Shown: positions 31,407 to 43,536 of the stretch, one piece after another
Layout: the number at the start of each line of letters is the position of its first letter
Position numbering within the stretch: the first letter of the stretch is position 1
From: Vicia villosa
Lineage: Eukaryota > Streptophyta > Magnoliopsida > Fabales > Fabaceae
Assembly: GCF_029867415.1 (NCBI RefSeq)
Contig: NW_026705238.1
Span: 638,501 to 702,500, forward strand
Direction: 5' to 3'
DNA: 64,000 nucleotides
Made by a program: the position numbers and the translations under genes
Notes under the pieces: generated by a model
The model's input: the letters and a program-made list of their open reading frames with translations, nothing else
What the model was told of the DNA's origin: nothing
The model's database searches: none

Positions 31407-33880
31407 ATGGCTCCGGATAGAGATGCTCCACCTGAAAACTCACAAGAAAACTCACAAGAAAGAGATAATCAAGAAAGAGATGCTCCGGATACAAATGCTC
31501 CACCTGATACTGAAGCAAAAGAAGTTGCACGAGGCATCACCATTATGAAGGGAATCATTCGACATAGAGACCAAGGATTAGTATACCCTTTGGAATGGAA
31601 TTCTGAATTACAGCCAATTGGTCCTAATTCTGCAAAGTTGACAAGCTACATTGGTACACTTGTTCGTATGCATATTCCAGTCTCCGTAGCTAAATGGAAT
31701 CTAAAAAGCGAAGACTTGGATGCGAAAAAAAAAGCGATTTGGGAAGAGCTTCAGGTATATACCATATATGGTTGTTGTTATTATCTTGACGATAAATTGT
31801 TTACATTACTTATACTAACACACTATGCGTATGTTTTTTTGCAGAGGACTTTTGACATACCAGGTGAGCGTAGACGCTACATACTTAGTTTGGCCGGAAA
31901 AAGATATAGAGGGTGGAAAGCTTTTTTGACAAATAAATATCTTAAGGATAAAGATGGAAACTTTCTTGAAGAGGCGCCGGGACGGCCAAAAAAGTATGAG
32001 ATCTTCATTGATGAAGAAGATTGGGTTAAGTTTGTAAATCAAAGAGATGAAGATTTTCGGAAAAGGAGTGTCACAAATAGCGCGAGAGCATCAAAACCCG
32101 CATATCCATACAAAAAAGGGCGTTTGGGATATGCACGCTTGGAGGATAAAATTGTAAGTAAATAGAAATGCGTTTTAATTAATTGTCTAAATGTGTTTTA
32201 TTTGACGATTTTATCATTTGTGTCAATGCATAGTTAGAGGAGACTAAAAGTGAGGAAACCTCACTTCCTGTACATGTGTTGTGGAGGGAAGCTCGTGTGG
32301 GCAAGAATCAAGCTGTCGATCCCGAAGTTCAGAGAGTTTTTACTGAATGTGTAAGTATAATACCGTGTCTTTAATTAAATCAAATGTTTTTTAATATATA
32401 AATGATTTTTTAATGTAAATGAATTACAGGAGACCTTGTCGCAATCGACATCCACCGGTGAGGGGAGCGTACTTAGTAGAGCACTAGATGCTCCTGAGTA
32501 TCCCGGTCGGATGAGGGGTAAGGGTCATGGTGTGACTCCAACCTCTTTTTACAAGAGTCCTAGGAGAAGAAATCCTACCAATGAAGAAGTGTTGCAAAAG
32601 TTGCAGGAATTGCAAGCACAAGTCTCTGAATTGCAAAGAGATAAAGAGATGTATATGAGAGAAAAGTGCAACACTTCATCGGTGAAAGAAACTAGTGATA
32701 AGGCTAGTATCAACTATCAAAGGAAATTTCTCGAGATAATTATATTTTTTTTTCCTTTTAAATTGTTCTATTTTATTAATGATAATGACTTTATATTTAC
32801 TATTGGTTTAGGGCATTTCATCTTGCCAACTATACTTATCGGAACCGAATTATCGACTAGTTGGCAAGGGAAAAGTGCACAACACTTTGGGAGATTTACT
32901 TCACCATAGACCGCTCCCGGATGGACACCTGAAAGTATCGGTGGATGTTGTAGTAGATCATGATGCGATGCTACCGGTACCTGACATGGTCTCAGAGACG
33001 ACATTGCTGCGAGATGCAATAGGATCATTTGTTGCATGGCCCTCGGAGCTCATTACCATTAGTGATGAGGTATATTGAAAACGATTATGAATCATTTAGT
33101 TTTCGAATGTCAATTCTAAACCGTTTATTAATTATTTTTTACATTTTAATTTTAGACTGCTCCTATAAAACCCGCAATTAAGGGTAAAGGGATTTTACAG
33201 GAGGAGGAGTCTGTTGCATCACTAAAAGAGGTACATTTAAAGTGTTAATAATTAATCTGAATCTAAATCTGCATGATTTTATATTTTACCTAACTTATAT
33301 GATTTTTAGGCATCCGCTCGGGAGTCACAACAAGTGACGCAGCAAGTTCGTACCGTACCACCCACTGGTCCTCCGAAGCAAGCGGCAAAAAAAGGCGGTG
33401 CTTTTGTGCCTCGATACCGGTCGACGCTCGCAACAATGGTTGATATGTCCGATTTGAAAGATGGTGCTTTACGTGAAATCGATATGGATGAAAGTGTCTT
33501 CAGTATTGAATTCAAGTCACTTATTACAATTGATGACTTGGAGGAGATTTTTAGGCATGATCAACTAGGCGTCAGTAACATGCACTCATACATCCGGTAA
33601 TATTCACTCATCCGATATATTATTTAATTAGTCCCACAATATAATTTATTTACACATTTCAATGAAAATAATCTAATGTTTATTATGTTTTTATTTAAGG
33701 TTGTTGTATGACAGAGTGTTGCGCGGGAATCCATTGTCTAACAGATTCCGTTTCGTGTCTTCCGCCCATTGCAGCGGAATGGCAATTGCTTCGGAACCGG
33801 AATCAGTTAGACAGCGCTTAGTCGATAGATTCATGTCCACCGGCAATACAGAAAGTCTGCATCTTTGGGCGTATAATACC
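31407..33880 (+). pseudogene. TNP1/Transposase_24-like gene of CACTA 1, first part
   Basis: Putative exons with GT-AG borders: 31407-31754, 31845-32153, 32234-32350, 32430 onward, 32812-33069, 33156-33230, 33310-33596 and 33700-33880. The N-terminus is acidic and repetitive (DAPPENSQENSQE). It is followed by a Transposase_24-like region (PIGPNSAKLTSYIGTLVR; YPGRMRGKGHGVTPTSFY) and a coiled coil (LQKLQELQAQVSELQRDKE). This protein class is thought to bind subterminal repeats. The last exon leads toward the Ulp1 domain but is cut by the LTR element at 33881, so the gene is broken in this copy. Confidence 0.75.
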
Positions 33881-34958
33881 TGATCAGTTCATTTTGATGC
33901 ACATTCCTCTATGGTTGTACTTATACATTTTCATGGTTTGCTTGTCTTATTTTTGTATTTTATAATGTTTTTATATTTTAAATTATTTTTATTGTTATTT
34001 GATTTTCGTATTTAATTTTCAGCTTTAACAGTCTGCACGGAAACGATCATAACTGGAGTTCCAGAAGTCCGATTGAGGCGTTCTAATAATCGACGGAAAG
34101 CTAAGAGAAAGAGCTACAATTCTTATGTTGGAGTCGAAGTCAGAATCGGACTGTAGAAGAGCCAGAAAATTCGTTGAAGTTGCAGCACTAGTTATAGTTA
34201 AGTTTCGGGTCAATTAGTTTTGGGCCTGGGTCGTCTGTTTGACCCAGCTGGATTGTAAAACGGGTTGTGCTATTGTCCCTTAGGTTAGCAGCCGCGGTAC
34301 AGTAGCAACCATCTTCCATTCACGAAATTTTCCAAGCTTTTGACGATCCTGTAATGGAGAACTAATCCTAAGGGCTAATCTGCCGAATTCGAATTCCACA
34401 AAACTTTGAGGTTATTATTACTTTCAATTTAATTCAGTTCCTTTCCAATTTGTTATATGATTTCGTTTGCTTAATTCGTTCTTATAGAATATATTGGATT
34501 TAATTCGATTGATGCATGTTCCTTACTTTAATCGCGTTTAAACTTAGCTTATTCGTTAATTCGCGCTATCGATAACCGTTTGCTTAATTCGGTGAATCGT
34601 TTGCTTAATTCGGTGATTAGGAACATAACTCGTGTAGTATTGTCGACGCTTGTTTCATCAATATTGCAATCGAATAGGAATTGGTTCCGCTTAGGGAATT
34701 GAAATTGTAATAATCAATGATAAGTTGGAAGTAGAACCGGTAGATTAACCTGTTATAATCACTTATTTCAAAATAGCTTATTTTCAGAATCACTTTTGAT
34801 AATCATTTTTTTCCGACCAAACCAAACCCCCCCTAAATCTATTTACCTTTGGTTAATAATCAACGAGAATCCTTGTGATACGATACGCGAGTCACTTGTC
34901 GCTTTCTACGGTTTTTTTCAAAACTACTCGTTTTTGATCCGCGCGCGACAGCGGATCA
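33881..34958 (+). repeat. 5' LTR of the Athila-like element
   Basis: 1078 bp with TG...CA ends. It differs from the 3' LTR at four positions seen by eye (contexts CTAT/CGG, CTGG/ATT, AAAT/AGC, CTAC/GGT). Confidence 0.93.
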
Positions 34959-34961
34959 AAT

Positions 34962-34973
34962 TGGCGCCGTTGC
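34962..34973 (+). promoter_or_regulatory. Primer-binding site of the Athila-like element
   Basis: TGGCGCCGTTGC begins three bases after the LTR, the form usual for Athila/Tat gypsy elements. Confidence 0.75.
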
Positions 34974-35728
34974 ATTCTGTTTTTCAAATAGAGTTACTTT
35001 CTGAAAATGTTGATGATACTTGTACTGATTTGTTTGCAGATGATTTTCCATCATTGTCTGGTTTTGATGATGTTTACTCTTGTGATGTTTGTACTGACAC
35101 TAAAATTTGCTCTGTTTGTGCTGAAATTGAGGTTGCCTTGCAAGTTGATATTCTTACTACAGATGAGGTTGCAAATGAATTTGTTCATGTAGATGAAGCT
35201 CTCGACACCCCGGCTGCCCGGATCAAACCATCCATTGAACAACCACCTTCCCGGGAGCTGAAACCAATTCCTCAAAATCTTAAATATACTTATTTAGAGA
35301 TGAATGAAAAACTTCCGGTTATAATTTCTTCTAAACTTTATTTTGATCAAGAAAGTAAGTTTTTACAGGTTTTGAAGAAGCATAACAAAGGAATTGGATG
35401 GACCTTGGATGACATTTATGATATTAGTTCATCCATGTGTGTGCATAGGATCTCACTTGAAGATGCAGCAAAAGTAGCGAGGCAGCCCCATAACCTTTGG
35501 TTCCTTGATGTTGTGAAAGATGAGAGCACCTTCACGTGCCCATTTGACACTTTTACTTTTAGAAGAACATTCTTTGATCCTGGAATAAAAGGCGAAGGAG
35601 CTAAACCACTTTTTAAGGACGATGAGCGTTACCGAAAGCTACTCCATGAGAGCTCCACTTTGGAAGAAGAGAATATAGAAGACCTCTCTTTGGGAAAGGC
35701 AGCTTATGTGATCACTTATCCCCCTTGA
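34974..35728 (+). pseudogene. Fused pol fragment of the Athila-like element
   Basis: A continuous frame ending at 35728 contains PSIEQPPSRELKPIP and LPVIISSKLYFDQE, the segment leading into Athila reverse transcriptase, and then IGWTLDDIYDIS. After about residue VARQPHN it jumps to TFTCPFDTFTFRR, which resembles the later RT block FTCPFGTxAYRRM, and then to sequence near the element's 3' side. Protease, the RT catalytic YxDD, RNase H and integrase are absent. The frame stays open across the joins, but no enzyme activity can be expected. Confidence 0.75.
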
Positions 35729-35874
35729 CTACTCGGGTGTGTTCTTTCCTTTCTCTCACTCTTATTTTATATTAATGTTCTTTCATTGAGGACAATGTAT
35801 GTCTTAAGTGTGGGGGAGAGAATCATTTATTTGTTTTGTTTTCTTTCAATTTTTTTTTGTTTTTGTTTTAATTT

Positions 35875-36040
35875 CAACCAATAAAAAATGCATCTTCTTG
35901 AAAGTTCACAAGATCGGTATCGTTCTAACACCGTAAGTCTCCTGCATATAGACTGATTTGAGTCGAGTTTGCGGAGACGTGGGAAAAATTCACAAGATCG
36001 GTATCGTTCTAACACCGTAAGTCTCCTGCATATGGAAATC
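35875..36040. repeat. Duplicated block in the Athila-like 3' region
   Basis: CACAAGATCGGTATCGTTCT followed by AACACCGTAAGTCTCC occurs at about 35908 and 35991, 83 bases apart. The rest of 35729-36753 is noncoding 3' sequence with GTGTGGGGGA tracts near 35810 and 36740. Confidence 0.8.
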
Positions 36041-36753
36041 AATTTGAATTTTTTATTATGTTTTAGCCTTAAATTCTCATTCTCTGACAGCTCTTGAGTA
36101 GTTTATTTCAGCAGTCGGCACCATCTCTCACACACTTTACGCAGGAAGCCGATGAATATAAGTGAATGTTCCGAAAAGAAAAGAAAAAAAAGAGAAAAGA
36201 AAAAGGTAATACACCTTCTAAGTTTGGTGATCCTCACCCGGTCACTTAACCCAACGGTTGTGTAATCTTAAAAAAAAAGTTTTCAAAACTCTTTGTTAGT
36301 TGGTTCAGCGGTTTCTGGTGCTGAACTTGGTAGGGAGGATTACGGTCCGATCCCCCGCAACTACATCTAAGTAAGCAAAGGGTTATGCCACGCAAGTACC
36401 GGAACCCCGTGCAAAAGGATCAGAGTCACTAACCGGTCGTCCTGCTATAAGTGTGTGGAGATAACGGGCTTAATGTGATTGCGCCTGAATGAAAAAGAGC
36501 AAAAAGGATGAGTAAGTTAGGCTATGGTATAATAATATGATTTGAATTGGTTTGTGTATTTAGGAGGCTTATGTCTGCATATCTGTGGTTAGTGTTCTTA
36601 CGATGTCCTTAGTGTGCAAGATTAGTACCTGTCGATGCAAACTTACCCGAAGAAGATTGATAGCCTAGGATGAGTAACTGTTGATGTATTTCTGCTTTCT
36701 TTGTTTTGTTTTTCATTTTGCTTGGAGTGCAAAAGTTCAAGTGTGGGGGAATT

Positions 36754-37831
36754 TGATCAGTTCATTTTGATGCACATTCCTCTACGGTTGTACTTATACA
36801 TTTTCATGGTTTGCTTGTCTTATTTTTGTATTTTATAATGTTTTTATATTTTAAATTATTTTTATTGTTATTTGATTTTCGTATTTAATTTTCAGCTTTA
36901 ACAGTCTGCACGGAAACGATCATAACTGGAGTTCCAGAAGTCCGATTGAGGCGTTCTAATAATCGACGGAAAGCTAAGAGAAAGAGCTACAATTCTTATG
37001 TTGGAGTCGAAGTCAGAATCGGACTGTAGAAGAGCCAGAAAATTCGTTGAAGTTGCAGCACTAGTTATAGTTAAGTTTCGGGTCAATTAGTTTTGGGCCT
37101 GGGTCGTCTGTTTGACCCAGCTGAATTGTAAAACGGGTTGTGCTATTGTCCCTTAGGTTAGCAGCCGCGGTACAGTAGCAACCATCTTCCATTCACGAAA
37201 TTTTCCAAGCTTTTGACGATCCTGTAATGGAGAACTAATCCTAAGGGCTAATCTGCCGAATTCGAATTCCACAAAACTTTGAGGTTATTATTACTTTCAA
37301 TTTAATTCAGTTCCTTTCCAATTTGTTATATGATTTCGTTTGCTTAATTCGTTCTTATAGAATATATTGGATTTAATTCGATTGATGCATGTTCCTTACT
37401 TTAATCGCGTTTAAACTTAGCTTATTCGTTAATTCGCGCTATCGATAACCGTTTGCTTAATTCGGTGAATCGTTTGCTTAATTCGGTGATTAGGAACATA
37501 ACTCGTGTAGTATTGTCGACGCTTGTTTCATCAATATTGCAATCGAATAGGAATTGGTTCCGCTTAGGGAATTGAAATTGTAATAATCAATGATAAGTTG
37601 GAAGTAGAACCGGTAGATTAACCTGTTATAATCACTTATTTCAAAACAGCTTATTTTCAGAATCACTTTTGATAATCATTTTTTTCCGACCAAACCAAAC
37701 CCCCCCTAAATCTATTTACCTTTGGTTAATAATCAACGAGAATCCTTGTGATACGATACGCGAGTCACTTGTCGCTTTCTAGGGTTTTTTTCAAAACTAC
37801 TCGTTTTTGATCCGCGCGCGACAGCGGATCA
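36754..37831 (+). repeat. 3' LTR of the Athila-like element
   Basis: 1078 bp, same length as the 5' LTR, ending GCGGATCA next to the ATACC duplication. Confidence 0.93.
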
Positions 37832-38596
37832 ATACCCGACCAGTAGGGTTAGTTTCTCATTCTTTGTTCATCTAATCTCTGTTTCTTTTGTGTATAGCAA
37901 AATTTTCATATAACCTATTGTTTTAATTTATAGAGCACACTGGTTGCAGCTTGCTATCAACCCTATAAGGGAAGTCGTGTATTATCTGAATTCGGTAAAT
38001 GGTGAATGGACCAATTATCCGGCTATGAAGGACATCGTTGATTTGTAAGTGGGATCGTTCTAAATATATATTCGTGTATATTTATATATTTACTTATTTG
38101 TGGGATTGATCTAAACATATGCTTTTATATATTTGTTAATTAGATCAATACAAGTGTTCCAAAGTCAACGGGACGCACAGGTATCCCGAACTAAATCTAA
38201 CAACATTACTTGGATCCAAGTGCAGTTACATTATTTTTCACAATTTTGCTTATAATATATTTATGCTACTTGATAAAACAAGACAACTATAGAATCTTAT
38301 TTGTTTTTCTATGTAGTGTCCGCAACAGCGAAACAGTTACGATTGCGGATACTTTGTATTGAGGTTTATGAAAGAAATCCTTCAGGCAAATCAATTAGAG
38401 ATTCCGCTCACGGTATGAATTTATAACTTAAGATAATTTCATATAATTTATTACATTTAACTAAATATATCATTCATATTATGTTTTTGTTTTGTAGTAC
38501 CTTGACGAATTCCGTGCTGCTGGGTACCCGAGACTTAAGTTGGAAGAAATAAAAGAGGATTTGTGTCAATTTTATATTAAGCAATTTTTCATGTAG
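37832..38596 (+). pseudogene. Ulp1-like C48 cysteine protease domain of CACTA 1
   Basis: Exons at about 37934-38044, 38144-38180, 38317-38412 and 38498-38596 encode the catalytic half of a Ulp1/SENP fold. HWLQLAI gives the active His, QQRNSYDCGYFVLRF the Gln/Cys block, and a C-terminal helix ends at a TAG at 38594. Ulp1 proteases process or remove SUMO; what this transposon-borne one cuts is unknown. It continues the TNP1-like gene, whose exon before it is broken by the Athila-like element. All catalytic motifs are unbroken. Confidence 0.85.
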
Positions 38597-38633
38597 GATT
38601 TGTGTCGATTTGAACTATAATATTATCGATGTA

Positions 38634-38639
<6 letters not shown>

Positions 38640-38667
<28 letters not shown>
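38640..38667. repeat. (TA)n microsatellite
   Basis: Fourteen TA units directly downstream of the Ulp1 stop. Confidence 0.95.
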
Positions 38668-38672
<5 letters not shown>

Positions 38673-38860
38673 GGATATTATAATGGTATTATATTAGTAT
38701 ATATATTGTCTTACTGATGGCTGAAATAATATCGTCGAAAATAAATTACAGGTCGAAAATATTACAGGTTGAAAACATATTACAGGTCGAAAATATTACA
38801 GGTCGACTGGGAGGATTAAATTACAGGCTGCACATTAAAATACCTCATTTAGCAACGACA

Positions 38861-39262
38861 GCGCTTTTAAAAAGCGCTCTTAAAGGTCCCCCTACTAAAG
38901 CGCTTCTTAGTAAAAGCGCTGCCAAAGATTAATAAAAAAGCATAAAAAATAAAAAAAAAACGCAACATACGAAAGCGCTTTTAGAAAAGCGCTCTTATAG
39001 GGGGGGCTATCAGAGCGTTTTTTCCAGAAAAAGCGCTCTCATAGGGGGGGCTATCAGAGCGCTTTGCTGGAAAAAGCGCTCTTAAAGGGGGGTCTACAAG
39101 AGCGCTTTTTCCAGGAAAGCGCTCTTATAGGGGGGCCTACCAGAGCGCTTTTTCCAGAAAAGCGCTCTTATAGGGGGGCCTACCAGAGCGCTTTCTGAAG
39201 CGCTTTTGTTACCTACGCCAGCGCTGCCTTTCACAGCGCTTTTAAGCGCTTTTAAAGCCCAT
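38861..39262. repeat. Right subterminal AGCGCT palindrome array
   Basis: Nineteen AGCGCT hexamers in about 400 bp with GGGGGGCTATCAGAGC-type spacers, mirroring the left array. Short AAAATATTACAGGTCG repeats (38755-38805) precede it. Confidence 0.88.
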
Positions 39263-39311
39263 AAAAAGCGCTTTTAAAGCCCTTCCGTGTTGTAGTGCTA
39301 CCACTCAAAGC

Positions 39312-40019
39312 TAGGGGTGTTCGCAGTGCGGTTTGAGCGGTTTTGACGCTAAAAATAACCTGAACCGCGAGAGAAAAAATGTGTGGTTCGGTTTGGCTGG
39401 CTTTCAAAAATAAAATTGAACCAAACCAAACCAAACTAATACGGTTTGGGTTGGTTCAGTTTTTTTACAAAAATTATTGAGCCATACATACACATATAGA
39501 GAAAAATACAGTTTGTGTTTAATCATTCATAAATTATCATAAAAAAGTTTATAATTGTCAAAATAAATTTATAATTTGATACATAAAAATGCTCTTACAA
39601 TTTTATCTTAGGTCTAAAGAATGATCTACATGAAGTTGCATTCGTAAATAAATATTATACAAAGAATAGGATAAATTATATTTTGTCAAAATAGTATTTA
39701 TAAATTAATAATTTTTTTTTGATGATATATAAATTAAAATAAATGTCATTCAAAGAAAATGATAAAATATACACATAATACTAGTTGATTTCTCTAAAAA
39801 ATTAAAGAAATATATATTGGTTAGTAAGATTTTGTAACATAATGCGGTTTGTTCTGGTTCGGTTTGCAAAATACAAACCGCAAACCGAATAGAACTGCGC
39901 GGTTCTACTAGAAAATGACCCAAACACATCCGAACCAAATCTGGTTTCTTACGGTTTCGGTTTCGTTCGATTTAGTTTTGCAGTTTTCTATTGGGCTGGT
40001 TCGGTTTTAAACACCCCTA
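39312..40019. mobile_element. hAT-like non-autonomous element (MITE), TSD CTCAAAGC
   Basis: 708 bp with inverted ends TAGGGGTGTT and AACACCCCTA. Imperfect pairing extends inward with GGTTTGGTTCGG-type sequence, and the interior is AT-rich and noncoding. The 8-bp duplication CTCAAAGC lies at 39304-39311 and 40020-40027, typical of the hAT superfamily. It lies only three bases from the CTA duplication of CACTA 1. Confidence 0.92.
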
Positions 40020-40027
40020 CTCAAAGC

Positions 40028-40314
40028 CCATTTATGACAAGCACATTAATGTCGTTGTAAGTTCACCTTGTAAGTGTCAATACCATTTGTGACACTAAAT
40101 ATGTTGAATTCACCATCTCTATGCCAAGTTGAATTCCATCCTCCAGCTGGCCGCTTTAACTTTTCTATAACTTTTTCAAACTTAGGACAAATAGTGTTCT
40201 AAATCGACTCATGAGATTATTTTGCTTCACTATCTCAACTGTGATGTAATGCTTTAAACCTTCGAGCAAGGTAATAATGGGCTTGTCACTATACTCCAAT
40301 ATAGTCATGTTGAA
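40028..40314 (-). pseudogene. MULE transposase segment before and into SWIM domain
   Basis: The minus strand reads NMTILEYSDKPIITLLEGLKHYIT, then RPAGGWNSTWHRDGEFN and TNGIDTYKVNL, matching the MULE region that leads into the SWIM zinc finger. The next residues lie across the MITE and CACTA 1, at 25851 and below. One stop interrupts the reading. Confidence 0.8.
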
Positions 40315-40473
40315 TGTAGCACCCTTCTAACCCACAATTATCAACCCCTTAAATCAAATATAATAATCAAGATAACCCCCCTTACCTTAGATTATTGCAG
40401 CTTTAATTCTCTTCCTAGGTTTTACAATCGATTCTCCCTTCTTCCTCTTCTTGCCCTAGTTCTCTCTCTTTCA

Positions 40474-43073
40474 TGAAGGTAGAGAAAAACACAAGAAAGG
40501 GGGGATTGAATTGTGTTCTTTCATTCTTTTTGATTTCCCTTTCTTTTTAACGTCTTTTATTTCTTTGGTTATTTCATCTATTTGATATGCTTTTATGTTG
40601 CGGAAGCATGCTTGAAATGGAGTTGCATAACCAATGAGATGTTCGTTTAAACTTCTTATGTGTTATCAGAACTTCTGACTTGCTCAGTACAATTCTGAAT
40701 ATGTTAACATGATTTGAACTGAGTTAAATGAATTATACAGAAAGTAAAGAACACGTTTATTTTTATCCTGGTTCACCTTCTGAATAAGGCTACCTCCAGT
40801 CCACCTTCTTCAGGTGATTTGCCTCTGTCCAAAGGTCTTAATCCACTATAATCAAACTTGATTACATCTGCACGATCCTCCATCGTGACTAACAACCTGC
40901 ACAGCCAACTGCTGTGACTAACCCTGCACAAGCTACCCGCGAGTGACTAACCCCTAGATGACTGAACTGTTCAATGATCCCATATGGATATAACGTTCAT
41001 CAATCTAGTAACCTGCACAACTACCTACTGTGACTAACCCTGCACAAGCCAACTGCTCGTGACTAACTGCAATGGACTGTTTAGTGATCTTCACGAGATA
41101 TAACATCCATTGACTCCTGGACTTCTGACCTTCACTTGGTCTCCAAGAGATTTCCACAATGACCGCAACCACTGTCTTCTCAAGCTTCTGACCTTAACTT
41201 GGTCGCTCAAGGCATCTTCTGGAGATTACATGTGTGCTTCTTATATAAGCATATTTTCTCCTATTCTAAGTACATTTGTTTACGACACACTGACTAGAAG
41301 TCACTTCTGGTGCCTAAATAATCTATCAGAAGTTTCCTAAGATATAACACACTACGAGCAACAACTCTATGTGTTTTACAATTAATTACAAGAATAATAA
41401 ATAAACTTGTAGTCTTATATTCTTGAACTTCTGGATGAGATATTTTTCTTCTGAAAGCAGATAAAGAGCAGCAACTCTTATGTTGGTTGCTTATGTCTTG
41501 ATCTTGATCTTCTTCTTCAATACTGATCATTAAGCGGATAATAGTTGATAACACATTGATCAACATCAGTAAACATGAAACACTCTACGAGCAACAACTC
41601 AGTGTTCAGTTCCCTTTGTCTTTCAACATGATCAATTTAATGCTTGATCAAGTATTCTTGGATGTCTTCATATAACCCCAATGGAGCATTCTGCATAGCA
41701 TGTAGGTTTTCTTCTTCATTCTCTGAGAGATTCTTCATGGTAGGCATATGATGTGTATTTCAATATTTAATCATCATACACATAGTGTATGTTGCCTCTT
41801 AATGGAGCAGTTGAATTATCTCGTCAGCTTTCACGTTCATGCTCTCCATTTCCATCACATAGGCATGTGTTTAGTGTATAACAACACTGTGGATGATCAC
41901 ATACATAGTATGTGTTGCCTCTTGTGTATCTTCTGATGTGTGTTTGCTTTCTCACACATTTTCTCTCTCTTGTAATGTACAAGCATATGATCAGTGTATA
42001 TCAGCATTGTTGCTTATCACATACAGAGTATGTGTTGCCTATTGTATCTTCTGATGCATGTCTTCATATTTCTTCAATTAAGTGTTCATGCTCAGCTGCT
42101 TCTTCTACAAATGCACATATGCATCCTGCAGATTCATTCTCTTCTCTTATGCAAAATATTTCTTTGGTTGCACTTTTGATCCTTTCTCCATGGATGATCC
42201 TCACTGGATAATCTCTTTTTCTCTCCGGATCCATACAAGGGATGGATGATCACTCACTCTCCATTTTGGATAGGTGGATGGATAGATGGATACCGCCCTT
42301 CAAGTTTGAAGTTTGATTCTATTTATAGCTTGATGAGTGGTTACCGTTAGAATGTAGTCGTTGCATTCTGGTTGAAGATGGCATTGAATGCTTTGCTTTG
42401 ATTGGCTGCATGTGTTCGTGGCAGAGCCTTATCTCCAACATGATGATTACTCTTGATGGCATGTTTCTTTGGTTTAAGCTTATCTTTCCAACGCGCTGCA
42501 TGTGGCTTGCTTTTTCAATCAACCTTGGGAGTTGTTCCAATTAATTGTTGTAACCGTTTTGCTAATGATGATGTTTGTAACAGTTTTCTCCTTGATTCTA
42601 AGCTCTTGTGTTTTATTCAATTTGTATGCTGAGCTATAGGCTATCTTCTGGTTCACAGGTGACTTTTGTTGTTATTTGCATTTTGTATGTCACTGCGTTG
42701 TAGCTTTAGAACTTGTAACTTCATAACTTCTGATCTTTCTACGTGCGTGATCTTCTGATGTTGCAAAGCTTCTTGTAGCTGATCTTTCTTGTTCATTTTC
42801 CTAGAAGCTTTTGATGTACTTTCTGGTGAGGCTTATTTGATATGATGACTTTTAGCTTCTTCAATCTTCTAGATGTTTGATTCTTCTTTCATATCTGAGC
42901 CCGTTTGTGATGTAGTCTTTATATTATGCTTCTGATGAATCCTGTATAAAGTTTATAGCATAATATATGCACACTAAATGAAACCATTAGTAATAAAATT
43001 GTTACTCACAAAATATATGTTTGTTATCATCAAAATCAGATTCTGAACATAGATTCTCAATCCATTTCCAACA
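40474..43073 (-). repeat. 2.6-kb SIRE/Maximus-like solo LTR, TSD TTTCA
   Basis: It begins TGAAGGTAGAGAAAAACAC and ends CCATTTCCAACA. TTTCA is duplicated at 40469-40473 and 43074-43078. The first 150 bases resemble the inner end of the LTR at 5750 (GGGGGGATTGAAT, TTTTTATCCTGGTTC). It is about twice as long as that LTR. It has repeats of TGCACAA..AACTGC..GTGACTAAC (40890-41070) and about three 115-120 bp units ending ACATACAGAGTATGTGTTGCC (41755-42060). A minus-strand CTATAAATAG TATA box lies near 42320. No internal retroelement genes remain. Confidence 0.85.
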
Positions 43074-43113
43074 TTTCACACTTTTCCCAACTTTCACGAT
43101 CGAATAGAATGAA

Positions 43114-43116
<3 letters not shown>

Positions 43117-43192
<76 letters not shown>
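43117..43192. repeat. (TC)38 microsatellite
   Basis: A perfect 76-bp dinucleotide run; likely length-polymorphic. Confidence 0.98.
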
Positions 43193-43196
<4 letters not shown>

Positions 43197-43536
43197 CTTT
43201 TACTTAGTTAACCTTAGGACCCCTAATATGATATTTCCATCTTACTCTCACTTAAGTTCTTACAAGTTACTACCTTGTCCTTATAGCCTCTACACAAATA
43301 TTACTCTAGTTTTACTAATTAAAATAATTCTAACTAATTATTCTAATTATCCAAATGTTATTTAAATAATCCTCATAGTCATCTTAATTTTCTCTTCCTC
43401 ACAATACATCATCTCAACAATACCTCACGTCACTCATCACCAATAAATCACAATTAATTCACAATAACTCATATATCCACACTCACTCAGCTAATTAACT
43501 AATTAAATAATTAATCAATATTTTTGGGGTGTCACA

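Larger units (their letters stand above)
33881..37831 (+). mobile_element. Athila-like gypsy deletion derivative in CACTA 1, TSD ATACC
   Basis: Two 1078-bp LTRs (33881-34958 and 36754-37831; TGATCAGTTC...GCGGATCA) enclose 1795 bp. ATACC is duplicated at 33876-33880 and 37832-37836. A full visual comparison finds four substitutions between the LTRs and no indel, so insertion is recent. A primer-binding site TGGCGCCGTTGC (34962) and a polypurine tract AAGTGTGGGGGAA before the right LTR are intact. The coding region is reduced to one fused pol fragment, so it must be mobilised in trans. Confidence 0.92.
25852..39297 (+). mobile_element. CACTA (En/Spm) transposon 1, TSD CTA
   Basis: The element begins CACTACGCC at 25852 and ends TGTAGTG at 39297. 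The 3-bp duplication CTA lies at 25849-25851 and 39298-39300. Subterminal arrays of AGCGCT palindromes lie inside both ends. It carries TNP2, then a multi-exon TNP1/Ulp1-like gene, both on the plus strand. The total is 13446 bp, about 9.5 kb without the Athila-like insertion at 33881-37831. It sits in the SWIM/C-terminal part of the MULE transposase. Confidence 0.93.
40315..43536 (-). repeat. Chromovirus-like solo LTR, split by another LTR, TSD TTGAA
   Basis: On the minus strand it starts TGTGACACCCC and ends GGGTGCTACA. TTGAA is duplicated at 40310-40314 and 43537-43541. Its own length is about 617 bp once the nested 2.6-kb LTR and its 5-bp repeat are removed. MULE transposase reading resumes on both sides, which confirms the borders. 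The (TC)38 tract lies inside it. Confidence 0.85.

Noticed and set aside
34796..34973. ATG at 34796 as the start of the Athila-like coding region
   Set aside because: It lies within the LTR; only the part after the primer-binding site can belong to the element's coding region.
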